Assembly: GCA_963971575.1 (NCBI GenBank)
Contig: OZ020618.1
Span: 4,776,501-4,840,500 of the forward strand
Source of the DNA: Liopterus haemorrhoidalis
Lineage: Eukaryota; Arthropoda; Insecta; Coleoptera; Dytiscidae
DNA length: 64,000 nucleotides
Direction: 5' to 3'
The translations under genes were made by a program, and so were the position numbers. Each line of letters begins with the position of its first letter. The first letter of the stretch is position 1. The notes under the pieces were generated by a model. The model was not told where the DNA came from. It was given only the letters and a program-made list of their open reading frames with translations, and made no database searches. Below are positions 19,243 through 29,280 of this stretch, in pieces.

Positions 19243-19956
19243 TGTAATCTCTATCTTGATCCCTTAATTCTTTGCTCCCCAACCGGTGTGGCACGAGACG
19301 ATATTAGATGCGCTTCGGCGCAATGCAGCCAAGATAAGAGAAAAAGGTAAATAATCTGTCAATAATACACAATACTTAATTTTATAATATTTATAATAAA
19401 CTTCAAATCTGACTCATGTTTACAGAAGGCAGACTCCGTGTTGCCATTATATATTGTTTTTTGGTGTGTTTTTTTCCCCTACCACTACAATGGAATTGTT
19501 TCCTTTCGATATTGTTAGCTGATAAGAAATTTGAAAAACTTAATTCCGTATATTATAAAAATGCGCGCGCAGGACGTGCGGGAATGAATAAATTCGCCTC
19601 AATGCGCATGTGCACCAGTGCGAGAATTTTCATTCCCATACTGGCTGCGCGCGCATTAATGATGATTAGTGTGGTTGCCAACAATATTTATACTGTATTT
19701 TCTTGATTAATTTTTTTTTTATTTATTTGAAAATGATAATTGGATGAAAAGCACAGTGTGCAACACGCGTGGAATCTATATTCCGCTCTCGAATGAATTA
19801 CTTCATTCTCTGAATATGTGGCATTCCGCGCTAGTTACACAATATGCCATTTTCAATTTGGCAAAACAGATTGATGCAAAAAAATAAATATTATAAAGAA
19901 ATGTATAGAAAATTTAAGATTATTAATTTCTGTGTGTGCACTTTATAACTACTATT
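19243..19956. other. Intergenic stretch with two strong hairpins
   Basis: Besides the GC-rich hairpin at 19560-19657, the segment at about 19760-19850 (CAACACGCGTGGAATCTATA... facing ...TGGCATTCCGCGCTAGTTAC) is also self-complementary. No convincing gene is present; the 96-codon plus-strand frame across the first hairpin is judged fortuitous. Confidence 0.4.
19560..19657. repeat. GC-rich perfect-stem hairpin
   Basis: AATGCGCGCGCAG (19560-19572) and CTGCGCGCGCATT (19645-19657) pair perfectly over 13 bp. After a 7/7 internal loop, GGGAATGAA pairs with TTCATTCCC. It stands out in AT-rich surroundings. A foldback MITE or a structured RNA are both possible. Confidence 0.55.
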
Positions 19957-20133
19957 ATATATATTCAGATCAATTCTGTAAAAAGTTACTGTGTAATAAT
20001 GTTACTACAACATAAAATATTATAAAAAGTATAATGACTTTCATTCATGATAGTAACTGACTTTGCTAATAGTGACGAATTTAGTAACTATTATCATAGT
20101 AACAGAGTTACAGAATTGATCTGAATATATATA
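19957..20133. mobile_element. Palindromic MITE, TTCAGATCAATTCTGTAA ends
   Basis: TTCAGATCAATTCTGTAA at the left is mirrored by TTACAGAATTGATCTGAA at the right, in TA-rich flanks. A partial second copy lies at 25909-26044. Confidence 0.75.
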
Positions 20134-20705
20134 TAAATATTTTTTTGCTCATTTTTTTTTTTGGTTAAGCCTAAGGCCCAAGCTGGCAACCCTAGATGTG
20201 TCGTGGAATTTTAGGAAGAGCATTACTGAGTCATAAAATTCTAGGACGAACTTTGTTGTGCCGTAGGTAAGACAAGGTTGCTGAACACTACTTTCAGATA
20301 GATTTATGTTATTTATCATAAAGCGAAATTTTGAAAACATCCATTGAATCTAATGAATTGCTATTAATAATGTTTCGCAGTTAAGTTGTGATTCATAATG
20401 AATCATATGGTTATTGTTAGAAAGCTGTAAATGTGTATACATTTCTCAACATTCCATGAAACTTAACCCAGACTTGGTTCACTGGCAGAGGTCAAGATCA
20501 CAGGTCACTTCCGCAATCGTGCACACGGTAGTGCCAATCAAGTAATTAGAAAATACGCCTACTTTACGATTAAACGCTATTTACAACTAATTTCATTCAA
20601 AGGAAATTGGAAGTTCTGGAACACGAAATGTGTGATACCAACGCTGGTATGGAACACTAACAGTTAAGAATTTTATGTTTCTCTTCACTGTTATTTGGTC
20701 ATAAC
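20134..20705. other. Intergenic stretch with a hAT-like remnant
   Basis: Around 20196-20260 GTGTCGTGGAATTTTAGGA and TCATAAAATTCTAGGACG are in loose inverted arrangement, like the ends of a decayed hAT-type miniature element. Nothing else is recognised. Confidence 0.3.
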
Positions 20706-20871
20706 GTAAGGTGACCATTTTCTTGAGAAGGCAATGCGGGACGAAGCAATAAAAAAGGTCCTCACCTCCCAAATATAAGTAAAGAGCCAAAAAAAAGGTC
20801 CTCACCTCCCAAATATAAGTCAATTCAGTTAAATTCAATTCAATTTATTTTAATTAATAACTATTACATTT
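20706..20871 (+). repeat. Left end of hAT MITE with about 38-bp GGTCCTCACCTCCC tandem repeat
   Basis: AGGTGACCATTTTCTTGAGA is followed by AATGCGGGAC and two units of AAGGTCCTCACCTCCCAAAT, as in the complete element at 59627-59870. The array runs toward the assembly gap. Confidence 0.65.
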
Positions 20872-21071
20872 NNNNNNNNNNNNNNNNNNNNNNNNNNNNN
20901 NNNNNNNNNNNNNNNNNNNNNNNNNNNNNNNNNNNNNNNNNNNNNNNNNNNNNNNNNNNNNNNNNNNNNNNNNNNNNNNNNNNNNNNNNNNNNNNNNNNN
21001 NNNNNNNNNNNNNNNNNNNNNNNNNNNNNNNNNNNNNNNNNNNNNNNNNNNNNNNNNNNNNNNNNNNNNNN
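20872..21071. other. Assembly gap of 200 N
   Basis: Exactly 200 N, a conventional placeholder for a gap of unknown size. It falls between a tandem repeat and a LINE fragment. Confidence 0.99.
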
Positions 21072-21305
21072 GGGAAAAAAAGAATAATGGCAAGGTTTAG
21101 ATGTGGGGAATGAAGAAAATGCGAGCAAATTTTGGTTAAAAGAGGAGGATAAACGATGTAGAATGTGCAGAGAAGAAAGGGTGACGGTTGAGCATATGCT
21201 GGAAGGATGTGAAGAAATGAGAAGCAAAGGAGGAACAAGAGAAGATATTTTAAACAGAAATGGCTGCGGATACACATGGATGAAAAGACACAGACAAAAA
21301 AAAAA
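21072..21305 (+). pseudogene. LINE C-terminal fragment with CCHC-type zinc motif
   Basis: The plus-strand frame reads MARFRCGNEENASKFW then CRMCREERVTVEHMLEGC, a Cys-x2-Cys-x8-His-x4-Cys zinc motif found at the C-terminus of some insect non-LTR retrotransposons. The same block occurs in the larger minus-strand LINE at 45395-46684. It is truncated by the gap. Confidence 0.7.
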
Positions 21306-21440
21306 GCTCCTCGCTTCTGAAATACAAGTGATGACCAAAAAAAAAAAAAGTCCTCACTTATAAAATACAACTGATGAGCAAAAAAAGGTCTTCACTTCTC
21401 AAATACTAGTAATGATCTAAAAAAAAAGGTCCTCATCTTT
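21306..21440 (+). repeat. Tandem copies of the AAGGTCCTCAC unit
   Basis: About three degenerate units (AAAAAAAGGTCCTCA followed by CTTCTCAAATACTAGTAAT) continue the repeat seen before the gap and at 37290-37370 and 59665-59815. Confidence 0.55.
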
Positions 21441-21596
21441 ACTTTTAAATTTATATCTATACATTTACCTAAGACCATAATGATAAAAAATTAAAAAATT
21501 TGGTATTTCCATCCTCCTTGGGGGGGGGGGCATCCGGGCCACCTACCTGGGTGCGCCATTGATTATAACAGACTACATCGAGGTGCCTTGGCTATT

Positions 21597-21861
21597 GAGA
21601 ACTGACAATAACTGAAGTGACGCCTAGCGGAATATTTTGGAACTTAACGGAATAGGATTTTGTTGGATGTGACTCATGTAATTGCATTATTTGTAGGTGT
21701 TAAAGTGAAGAAACCTTTCATAAAATGTCTTTAAAATCGCAACAGAAAATTAACTGCAATGTGAATTGTTGTGTATCAAATGGCAAATGTCAAAAATATC
21801 CTATTCCAATCGCCATTTTGTAAGCGTCAACAGCGCCTCTATAGGTAATGTCACTTCTCAA
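21597..21861 (+). mobile_element. P-like THAP miniature element, short form (copy P4)
   Basis: It runs from GACAATAACTGAAGTGACGC to CAGCGCCTCTATAGGTAATG. The start of the THAP frame is kept (ATGTCTTTAAAATCGCAACA) and is interrupted by an internal deletion. It matches copy P1 at 4398-4640 closely, so these two form a subfamily distinct from P2/P3. Confidence 0.75.
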
Positions 21862-22770
21862 TAACGCCACGATGACCATATAATGTTTATAGTGCCGCAG
21901 GTCAAGCAACAGAGAAGTTATTCATGCGCCACTTCAACATTGATCTATTATTATGTTTTTTAATTCCTTTTTATGTTTATTTTTTACTAATTGTCACATA
22001 AAAACCCGTGTTCCATATTATCTTGTGACAATTTATAAAATAAACAAATTATAGTTGTTAAAAACATTACTAAACCTAGTTATTTCTTGTTAGACCGTAT
22101 ACTTAGTATCTGAAAAGACTGTGATCTCTATTGCTTCTTTTATTACGTCCTGCAATTAGGCCAGCAATAATTGTTGCATGCAATTAAGAAAGACAAGTTA
22201 TTTGGATCCATTTGTGTATTGTACCGTGTTTTAACCTACTATTCTACTAACTATATACAAGTAATACATTGTTTTTACTTTAAAACAAAAACTAATTGTA
22301 AATTGAGAAATTTTTTGGTAATTTAAAGTAAATAACTGTTAGTAACCTTGTTAAAGATTGTGAAAAGAGAAATTTTTGAAATTGAATAATTTATATGCAT
22401 TGTTTGTGGTTAAGATTTGACTTTAATACATAAATAATGTATTCAATTTGTTCCAGTAAATTAAAATTTGTATAAACACAATTGATTGTCTTCACTTTTG
22501 CCTAGTTCGTTCTGGACACTGACTAGCATGAAAATGTACAATTTGTTCTTTGCAATGATGGCAAAAAATAGGAAAGACATATTTATTGGTAATCATGGAA
22601 AAAATGAGGGAACATTGAGCAGTACCGGATGAGCTCGATGGCGAAGAGAGCGTTGTAAAGAGTCAACATCGGTAGCACTTTCACCGAAGAGCCGGCGAAA
22701 TAAAGACGAAGGGAATTTATCGAAATAAATTAAATTTATTGCTAGCCATTGTTTGTAATGAAGAAGTATA
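21862..22770. other. Intergenic stretch, nothing recognised
   Basis: AT-rich sequence without a credible coding frame or clear repeat boundary. A slightly GC-richer patch at 22620-22710 (GAGCTCGATGGCGAAGAGAG) directly precedes the LINE fragment and may belong to it. Confidence 0.4.
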
Positions 22771-22930
22771 AATTCAAGAGGTATTCCACAGGGATGTTCT
22801 TGTCTCCCTTGTTGTTTAATATTTATTCAGAAGCCATATTACTGAGAATGTTGGAATTCAAGTAAATGGAGTATGTATCAAAATCTCAGGTAGCAGGTTG
22901 TCTTGTAAATCGAATACAATTTATGATTAT
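22771..22930 (+). pseudogene. LINE reverse transcriptase fragment (GIPQGC motif)
   Basis: Translated with a frameshift, it reads RGIPQGC followed by a LSPLLFNIYSEAI-like stretch and a NVGIQVNGVCI-like stretch. These are the region around RT motif 4 and the following segment of RTE/CR1-like LINEs. It is short and decayed. Confidence 0.65.
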
Positions 22931-23655
22931 GTTTAAAACATACCTGTTTTCGTTGTGTTCTACTATTGCGTTTCTATAGGCTGAGTTCAACTGGGTTAAA
23001 ATATTTTATTTGCCAAGCATTGAAAAACTAAAAATATTGTTCATATGTATCTTCGATTTTTCATGCGTTTTATTTTTTTCCCAAATGTGCACTAAATCCG
23101 TAATACCGTTCTTCGACCATGTTAATTTTCCCCCGAATAAAACGCAAGGAAAACAAAAAACAGCTTGTATTTCCAATTGTTCTTTAAGTAAATGTTTCTA
23201 TTAAATTTTCTTGTCCGTGTTTAAAAGCAGATGCAGAAACATTGAGTTTTTGAAACGTTCAAATCCGGTAGCGGTCTTCCCAGTTATTTTATTTCAAGTT
23301 TTTCTTCGATGGAATACGAACAAAACGTTTTTTTTTTTCAAAAGATTTCTGATAGTTTTCATTTCTAATAGTAACACAAAACAACACACACTCACGACAC
23401 CATACAGTATAAAAACACACGGCAAATATTTGAATTGTGCCCCTTAATGATTGATAGGTATGTTTTTTAAAATATATATTATTTATATTGGTTTTAAGCC
23501 CATTATTGAAAATAAATTATAAAAAAAAAAATTATAATAAAAGAGAATCATTTACAAAAAAAAAGATAACTGAATGTGCATTAATAATTTATTTATTAAA
23601 TTGAAAAAACAACTACGTTAAATAATAATTTATACAGATTACATTTACCTACAAG
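22931..23655. other. Intergenic stretch, nothing recognised
   Basis: Two short plus-strand frames (64 and 78 codons) have no recognisable motif, and their composition is that of AT-rich non-coding DNA. Poly(A)-rich tracts lie near 23518-23565. Confidence 0.4.
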
Positions 23656-24107
23656 CTACAAGTTAAATTTTCGAGCTTTTAAATCAGCGAAATTTTTGAC
23701 TATTTCGGTGATATCTAATTTCGATGCGATATCATTTTCGATAAATAATATCGCCAGGTTATTTAATCTCTCATTGCTCATTGTAGAGCGTAAATAGTTT
23801 TTTTTATCAATTTTAACTTACTAAAACTTCTCTCACCACTAGCAACAGTAATTGGTATCGTTAACATTATTCTTAATGAAATCCAAATATTAGGAAGCAC
23901 ATTTTGTAATTTATTGGATTTTATAAAATTTAGAACATTTAAAGGTTCATAAATGTCTTTAGGCAAAAGAGCTGATGCAGATTTCAACTCATCAAATAAT
24001 TCTGATGCATTCACGTCACAATCGCTGTCTATTTTTAATTTCAGATACAGATCTTTGCATAAATTAATCAAATCATCATCGACTGGTAATTTATTGAAAT
24101 TATACAA
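23656..24107 (-). pseudogene. hAT transposase C-terminal (dimerisation) remnant, ZMYM1-like
   Basis: The minus-strand frame from 24107 reads IWISLRIMLTIPITVASGER and SFSKLKLIK, the signature of the hAT C-terminal dimerisation region as seen in ZMYM1-type transposases. After a stop or frameshift near 23790, homology continues (NERLNNLAILFIENDIASKL-like) to about 23660. The N-terminal part is absent. Confidence 0.8.
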
Positions 24108-24119
24108 AAAACCATATGT

Positions 24120-24186
24120 TTGCGCTCTGTGTTTCGCGGCGCCCCAGGTTAGCGCCCGGTTCGCCCGTGCCTCGGGCTGGCCCTGA
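24120..24186. other. Local GC-rich patch
   Basis: About 66 bases with high GC (GGCGCCCCAGGTTAGCGCCC) directly upstream of the hAT remnant, in otherwise AT-rich DNA. It could be part of the same element. No gene is assigned. Confidence 0.3.
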
Positions 24187-24295
24187 ATACACTATAATAC
24201 GCGATGCTTTCTACATGCAACCATAACTTGGGCCAATATCTAGCTGGCTTGCTTTAACGCTACGTACAACCCCCAGTGATTATTACTTTCTTATA

Positions 24296-24563
24296 CAAAA
24301 CTAACAATATGAAATAAAATTAGTGACAATTTATGCATCAAATTTTGCACAAAATTTGTATCTATCTAATAGGATATTTTTGATTGTAGAAAAAATTATT
24401 GTAACAATGTTATTGCTCAATAACTTAATAATAGGTATCACACAACAATGTTCTGTAATTTTTTAAATATATTTGTGGGTTTCAAATAAGTTTTATATTT
24501 ATATAGTTCTGTGTCGAAATGTTCAAATAATACGTCAACATTTTTTCGACATGATTGTTTATA
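24296..24563 (-). repeat. Dispersed repeat, inverted copy of 28012-28300
   Basis: Read on the minus strand it matches 28012-28300: AACTATAAACAATCATGT, AATGTTGACGTATTATTTGA, GAAACCCACAAA and a TTGTATAA end. It may be a further part of the family B element, since the plus copy directly follows B2. Confidence 0.6.
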
Positions 24564-25780
24564 GTTTAGAACCTTCGTCGAAAAATATTATACTTGAAGA
24601 TAATGAAATGTCGCTTGGTACAAGTATTCTTTACACCTAATAAACCATTTTTATCCGCAGTACCTATACTGAGAACCGCGGCAGATTCGAGGTGGCGGCA
24701 AAACTAGATTACCAAATACAATAACTATAATTAGTTTTCACAATAGAACAAAATATCATGAAATATATTTGTAGAATAAAGCTTTAGCTACAATTTGTTG
24801 CATAGTACACAAATACGCGTCGAATGGTTTACAAGATGGCGTCTATAATGCAATTTGTTTATTTACAATTACATGACAGTTCTTTTTACAATTAAAATGC
24901 CATAATGCAGTGTTGCCATAATTTTGCATTGGTAGAGCCATAGCTTCTTGGCTGTTCATGAGGAGCCACCACTTAGCAGATGTGTTCCCAACATTGCCCT
25001 ACCCGTTTTATTCCCCCATTATAGGTCACTAAACCCTTTGATTGCTATTTCAGGTACGCCACTGCATCTCAGAAAATAAATCTTATGACTCAATATTGTT
25101 TTTGCATTTTAGTTTAAATAAACTTTACCCAATTATTAATATTCTGCATTGAATGTGTAGGTATGTAAAAAAGGTTGGGCAACACTGATGGCTGGCGTGT
25201 CTCGTAGGAGTCATAACGGGGCATTTTGGCGGTCAAGGTTGGTAAGCTGACCTTGCTACTACACACACGTATTCATAAGTCGGTTATTATAACTGAATAC
25301 AAGTGTTTTTAACTAGATCCAGGGCCATTTCCTCATCAAACGTTTAAGTCTCTTGTTTTCATTCCATTTAATTGGATTACATATACATATTCATTACATA
25401 TTATGCAATATTTTGATCTTCTGCATATTAAATGTAGACTATTAGATCACATTTATTTTATATAACTGAATATTTTACGGAATTCTTCCACGATATCCGG
25501 ATAACTTCATTCTTGTGGCTTTACTTTTGACCATTAACTTGTACAAAAAAAATCCAGGTATCGGGTACGGGGTAGAATAATAATCCGGCCGATTACTTAG
25601 CCGACTAACGTCAAGATTGAGATGGCTAGATAGTTTAACAAAAAATAGAGAACAATTTTTGAAGAAGATTTATTTATATATGGGTGTAAGCCATGCGCAC
25701 ACACAGAAAATTAATCTGGGGGGGGGGGTCCATTTCGAAAAAATATCCGTAAAATAATACAAATGTATTGTTTTTTTTTT
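24564..25780. other. Intergenic stretch, only diverged hAT-like ends
   Basis: CAGTGTTGCCATAATTTTGC near 24908 and GTACGCCACTG near 25051 resemble hAT termini, and TGGGCAACACTGATGG near 25173 another. The poly(G) with the adjacent TCCATTTCGAAAAAATATCC (25719-25755) recurs inverted at 37605-37632. No gene is seen. Confidence 0.35.
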
Positions 25781-25908
25781 ACGGAGAGCAGTGGCGGACT
25801 TTCGCAAAGACAAAAAAGACAATTGTCTTGGGCCCGCAATTTTCAAGGGCCCAACGAAGAAGGGGAACCTCTTTCCCCTTCTCCTTTGAACGCCTTTGAA
25901 CGCAAAAT

Positions 25909-26044
25909 TTACTGTGTAGTAACGTTACTACAAGATAAAATATTATAAAAAATATAATGGCTTTCATTCATGATAGTAACTGACCTTGCTCATAGTGACA
26001 TATTTATCATAGTAACTGAGTTACAGAATTGGTCTGAATATCAA
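25909..26044. mobile_element. Partial copy of the palindromic MITE at 19957
   Basis: TACTGTGTAGTAACGTTACT through GAGTTACAGAATTGGTCTGA corresponds to most of 19957-20133, with the left end missing. Confidence 0.65.
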
Positions 26045-26089
26045 ATTAGTTCGCAAAATTTCGTACAAGTAACTTAAAAAAAAAATCTG

Positions 26090-26495
26090 GCTCATCGATC
26101 ACAGCAGAAATATACTGCAACCAACTGGACGAAATAATGCAAAACCTTAAAGAAAAACAACCTAGATTGGTCAACAGATCGACTCCTATCTTATTGCATG
26201 ATAACGCTAGACCACACACTGCACAAATGACTGTGGCAAAATTACAGGAATTTGAGTTAGGACTTCTTTATTATTCTCCATACTCACCAGACCTAGCCCC
26301 CACTGACTACCACTTCTTCCGCAATTTGAACAACTCTTTATAGGAAAACAGTTTAATTCCGACAATGCTGTAAAACTGGCCTTTCAGGAATTCATTGACT
26401 CTCGTCCGCCAGGGTTTTATACCACCGCCCTGAACAATCTGCCGCTTAAATGGCAAAAGTGTATAGACAATACAGGTGCATACTTTGATGAATAA
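26090..26495 (+). pseudogene. mariner (DD34D) transposase C-terminal remnant
   Basis: The frame contains LLHDNARPHTAQ and SPYSPDLAPTDYHFFRNL; the Asp to Asp spacing is 34 residues by my count, which marks mariner. After a frameshift at about 26342 the terminal part continues (PLKWQKCIDNTGAYFDE, then TAA at 26493). The N-terminal half and the 5' repeat are missing. Confidence 0.85.
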
Positions 26496-27400
26496 AATAA
26501 TTCCTTATATTTATAAGTTATCAACAAACTTTGCCTTTTTTTCTACAAATTTCATCCTTGACGACCTAATAATATGGTTAGTATTTCGTCCAGTTTTTAG
26601 CGTACACAATAAATTTCTTTTAATTTGTTGTTATTTACCCTTTATTTTGTCATAAGGGTACTCAGTACCCAGTACCAAATCCCAACATTCTTTGCCGTAT
26701 CCAGATAATTTCCGAGTGTCGAAATATCCCGCTTACTGGATAACTTCCGGGTACCCGTTTAATTATTAACTCTATCATCACGTGTCTTATCCACTATAAT
26801 CGCCTGCAATTTTCATTAAAATATTGCAACAATTTTCTACAAGGTTATGCAATTTACAGTTCAATGAATGCTATTGACACTGAAAATATTTTCACGTAAC
26901 TATATTATTAACATTACAATCTACAATTACAAAAATTACTTTTAATAATTTCCAATTAAATTAATAAATTACTATGAAACAACTGTTAACGTAATAGCTA
27001 ATTGTTGAAGTAATTATTTAAGCTATTCTAAAGTTTAAAAATATATTCTTAACAATTTGTTACGATCAACAATTTTTTCTACACTTTATTAAATTTTATA
27101 GTTTTAAAAATAATACTGTTTATTTTTAGAAGTATTTAAAATTTTTATTTAGTATTAAAATAAAGAAGGCTTTAAATCTTTATAAAAAATAAACTTATGG
27201 TTAAAGATAGATACTAAAAAAAACATAACGAGTTAATTGGTTGTAGCCGTAAGAATGAAGATATTCTAACACTCTATCAAAGTCAAATATCACACAGGAA
27301 AAGCAGGACCGGCCTACTTCTTGAAGGGGCCCGGGGAATAATTTTTCGAGACCCTAAAAAAATTTCTATTTTGGGTAGGTACACTTAAGTTCCTATAGTA
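26496..27400. other. Intergenic AT-rich stretch, nothing recognised
   Basis: No coding frame or RNA gene. GCAGGACCGGCCTACTTCTT near 27303 resembles a hAT end but has no partner. Confidence 0.4.
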
Positions 27401-27406
27401 TCACAT

Positions 27407-27510
27407 ATGTCTGTCTGTCTGTCTGTCTGTATGTCTGTCTGTCGGTACGTGTACACGTGCAGAGCAAATTCAGCTAAAAGGATTTTTATGAAACTTCATA
27501 TTTAACTGTT
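27407..27510 (+). mobile_element. Family B fragment (GTCT tract and core)
   Basis: The (GTCT)n tract, the GTACACGTGCAGAGCAAATT core and ATGAAACTTCATATTTA match family B. Both ends are missing. A complete-ended copy follows 110 bases later. Confidence 0.6.
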
Positions 27511-27621
27511 ATCAATTGGGCTTTTGGCTATTTGGTTTAAACTTAGTAAATTATACTTACATAGAACAATTTTAGTTGAGGGTAAATTGTTATTATAAAA
27601 TATAATTTTCATTACATTTTA

Positions 27622-28010
27622 TTACCGACCGCCAACATATATAAGGGAGGTATTATGATCATACCGATTTTGATATTTCGAGATTTCGATGGATTCCCAC
27701 GAATTGACGTCCCTACATAACGTTTTGACTATTTTTGGCATGATGTCTGTCGGTTTGTCTGTCTGTCTGTCTGTCGGTCTGTGTACACGTGCAGAGCAAA
27801 TTCAGCTAAAAGGATTTTTATGAAACTTCATATTTAAGCTTTTGACATCAATGGCACGAGTTGATAAAAATCGGTTGACTAGAAATGGGAGTTTACTCGT
27901 GTCGGTTTTAAGATTTTTGCGAATATTTCACAACAGGGAAATATTTCGAAAAAATTTATTTAACAAAAGTTGCTATAAAAGCAATAACTAACAACTTTTA
28001 TTTGAGAGAT
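27622..28010 (+). mobile_element. Family B Helentron-like repeat (copy B2)
   Basis: It begins TTACCGACCGCCAACATATA and carries (GTCT)n, the ACACGTGCAGAGCAAATTC core and the ACTCGTGTCGGTTTTAAGAT block. The usual 3' end is replaced by the sequence at 28012-28300. Confidence 0.7.
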
Positions 28011-28011
28011 T

Positions 28012-28300
28012 TTTTGATATTAAAACTATAAACAATCATGTAGAAAAAAAATGTTGACGTATTATTTGAACAATTCTACACAAAACTATATAAATAAAAA
28101 GTTATTTGAAACCCACAAACATATTTCAAAAATTACAGAAAATTCTTGTCTGATACCTATTATTAAGTTATTGAGTGATAAAATTTATCCAACAAATTTT
28201 TTCTGCAATTAAAAATATCCTATTAAATAGATAAATATTCGCTGCAAATTTTGATGTATAGATTATTATTAATTTTATTTCAGATTGTTAGTTTTGTATA
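28012..28300 (+). repeat. Dispersed repeat, inverted relative to 24296-24563
   Basis: It shares about 250 bases with 24296-24563 in opposite orientation. It lies between a family B copy and a family A copy. Confidence 0.55.
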
Positions 28301-28371
28301 AAAAACTTATGATCTGTAATTTTATAGTTCATTTCTTTGGTTTAAACGGAACAGATTTTCATTTTTAGGGT

Positions 28372-29280
28372 TTTGTAGGTATGACCAAAAAACCCTTATA
28401 CCGTCATTTTGTTGTCTGTCTGTCTGTCTGTCTGTTCGGTAAAAATTGTAGCCAAATGGCTAAACCTAGAGAGTTGAAATTTGGCATGCTTATATAACTC
28501 TTTGACCCGGTCATAGAAAAAATACTAAAACATCTAAAAAACATACCTCCCTAAAAATATAAACAAATATGTGCTCATCGAAAACAAAAATATTTTTTTT
28601 TTAAATTCTCAGTAGGGTATCAAATGAAAGCCCTTAGTACGTGGATTAACGATCAAATTTTTATTTTTGCAAAATAAATTATTTTGATGCGATTTTTGCC
28701 AAAATTGTGCAAAAAATTTTTGTCCCACACCCTGTAGCCCAGATGGTTTAATCTAAAAATCTAAAAAAATTTTAAGTAATGTATATTGGTGTGAACCGAA
28801 ATAGTACAACAGGAATTTTTGATCAGATTATGTTTTCGGAAAATAAGGCATTTTTTGTGGTTTTTGGTTCACAAAGTACAAAAGTTATACCAAAGTAAGA
28901 CACTCACATGCAAGGCGTGCGATAGCTTAATGGGTTAGAGCATGGTGTCGTAAGCTGGAAAACGAAGGGTTTCGAGTTCGAGTACGGAGCGAATTTTATT
29001 TTTTCTGTTTTTTTTTGCATTTTTATTTTGTTGAAATTATTTTGTCAAAATTCTAGTTATATTTTGACAAATGTTGTATTTAATTTTTAAGAGCGTAAAT
29101 TTAATAACCAGTCTTATTATATGATTAACAGACGATAAATTATTTTAAAAATATCGTTCATTTTGCCGTGATTACTACAAAGTAAAATTTGTCCTACACA
29201 CTCAGCATACCGCCTTCACTTATTATATACCTGCGAAACCCTGAAATGTGTGAATATTCACACTTCACATAAATTTTTTT
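28372..29280 (+). mobile_element. Family A Helentron-like element (copy A2), Thr-like tRNA cassette
   Basis: The 5' end is TTTTTAGGGTTTTGTAGGTA; near the 3' end TACCTGCGAAACCCT is its near reverse complement (subterminal inverted repeats), followed by a GTGTGAATATTCACAC hairpin and a T-run. Between them lie (GTCT)n, the GCCAAATGGCTAAACCTAGA core, a GGGTATCAAATGAAAGCCCT block and a tRNA-like cassette at 28916-28990. This is the layout of non-autonomous Helentrons (DINE-1/mini-me type). No replicase is encoded. Confidence 0.75.
28916..28990 (+). ncRNA. tRNA-like Pol III cassette in copy A2 (tRNA-Thr-like)
   Basis: Box A TAGCTTAATGGG (28923) and box B-like GAGTTCGAGTAC (28974) are followed by TTTTATTTTTT. 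The anticodon-loop region reads GGTGTCGTAAGC, like tRNA-Thr(CGU). Acceptor pairing is poor, so it is a tRNA-derived promoter module and not a functional tRNA. Confidence 0.45.

Noticed and set aside
19416..19706. A 96-codon plus-strand ORF
   Set aside because: It runs through a perfect hairpin (19560-19657) and its Ala/Arg-rich part is simply the hairpin stem translated.
20850..21370. Minus-strand ORFs of about 160 codons spanning the N stretch
   Set aside because: Most of their length is unknown bases; they are artefacts of the gap.
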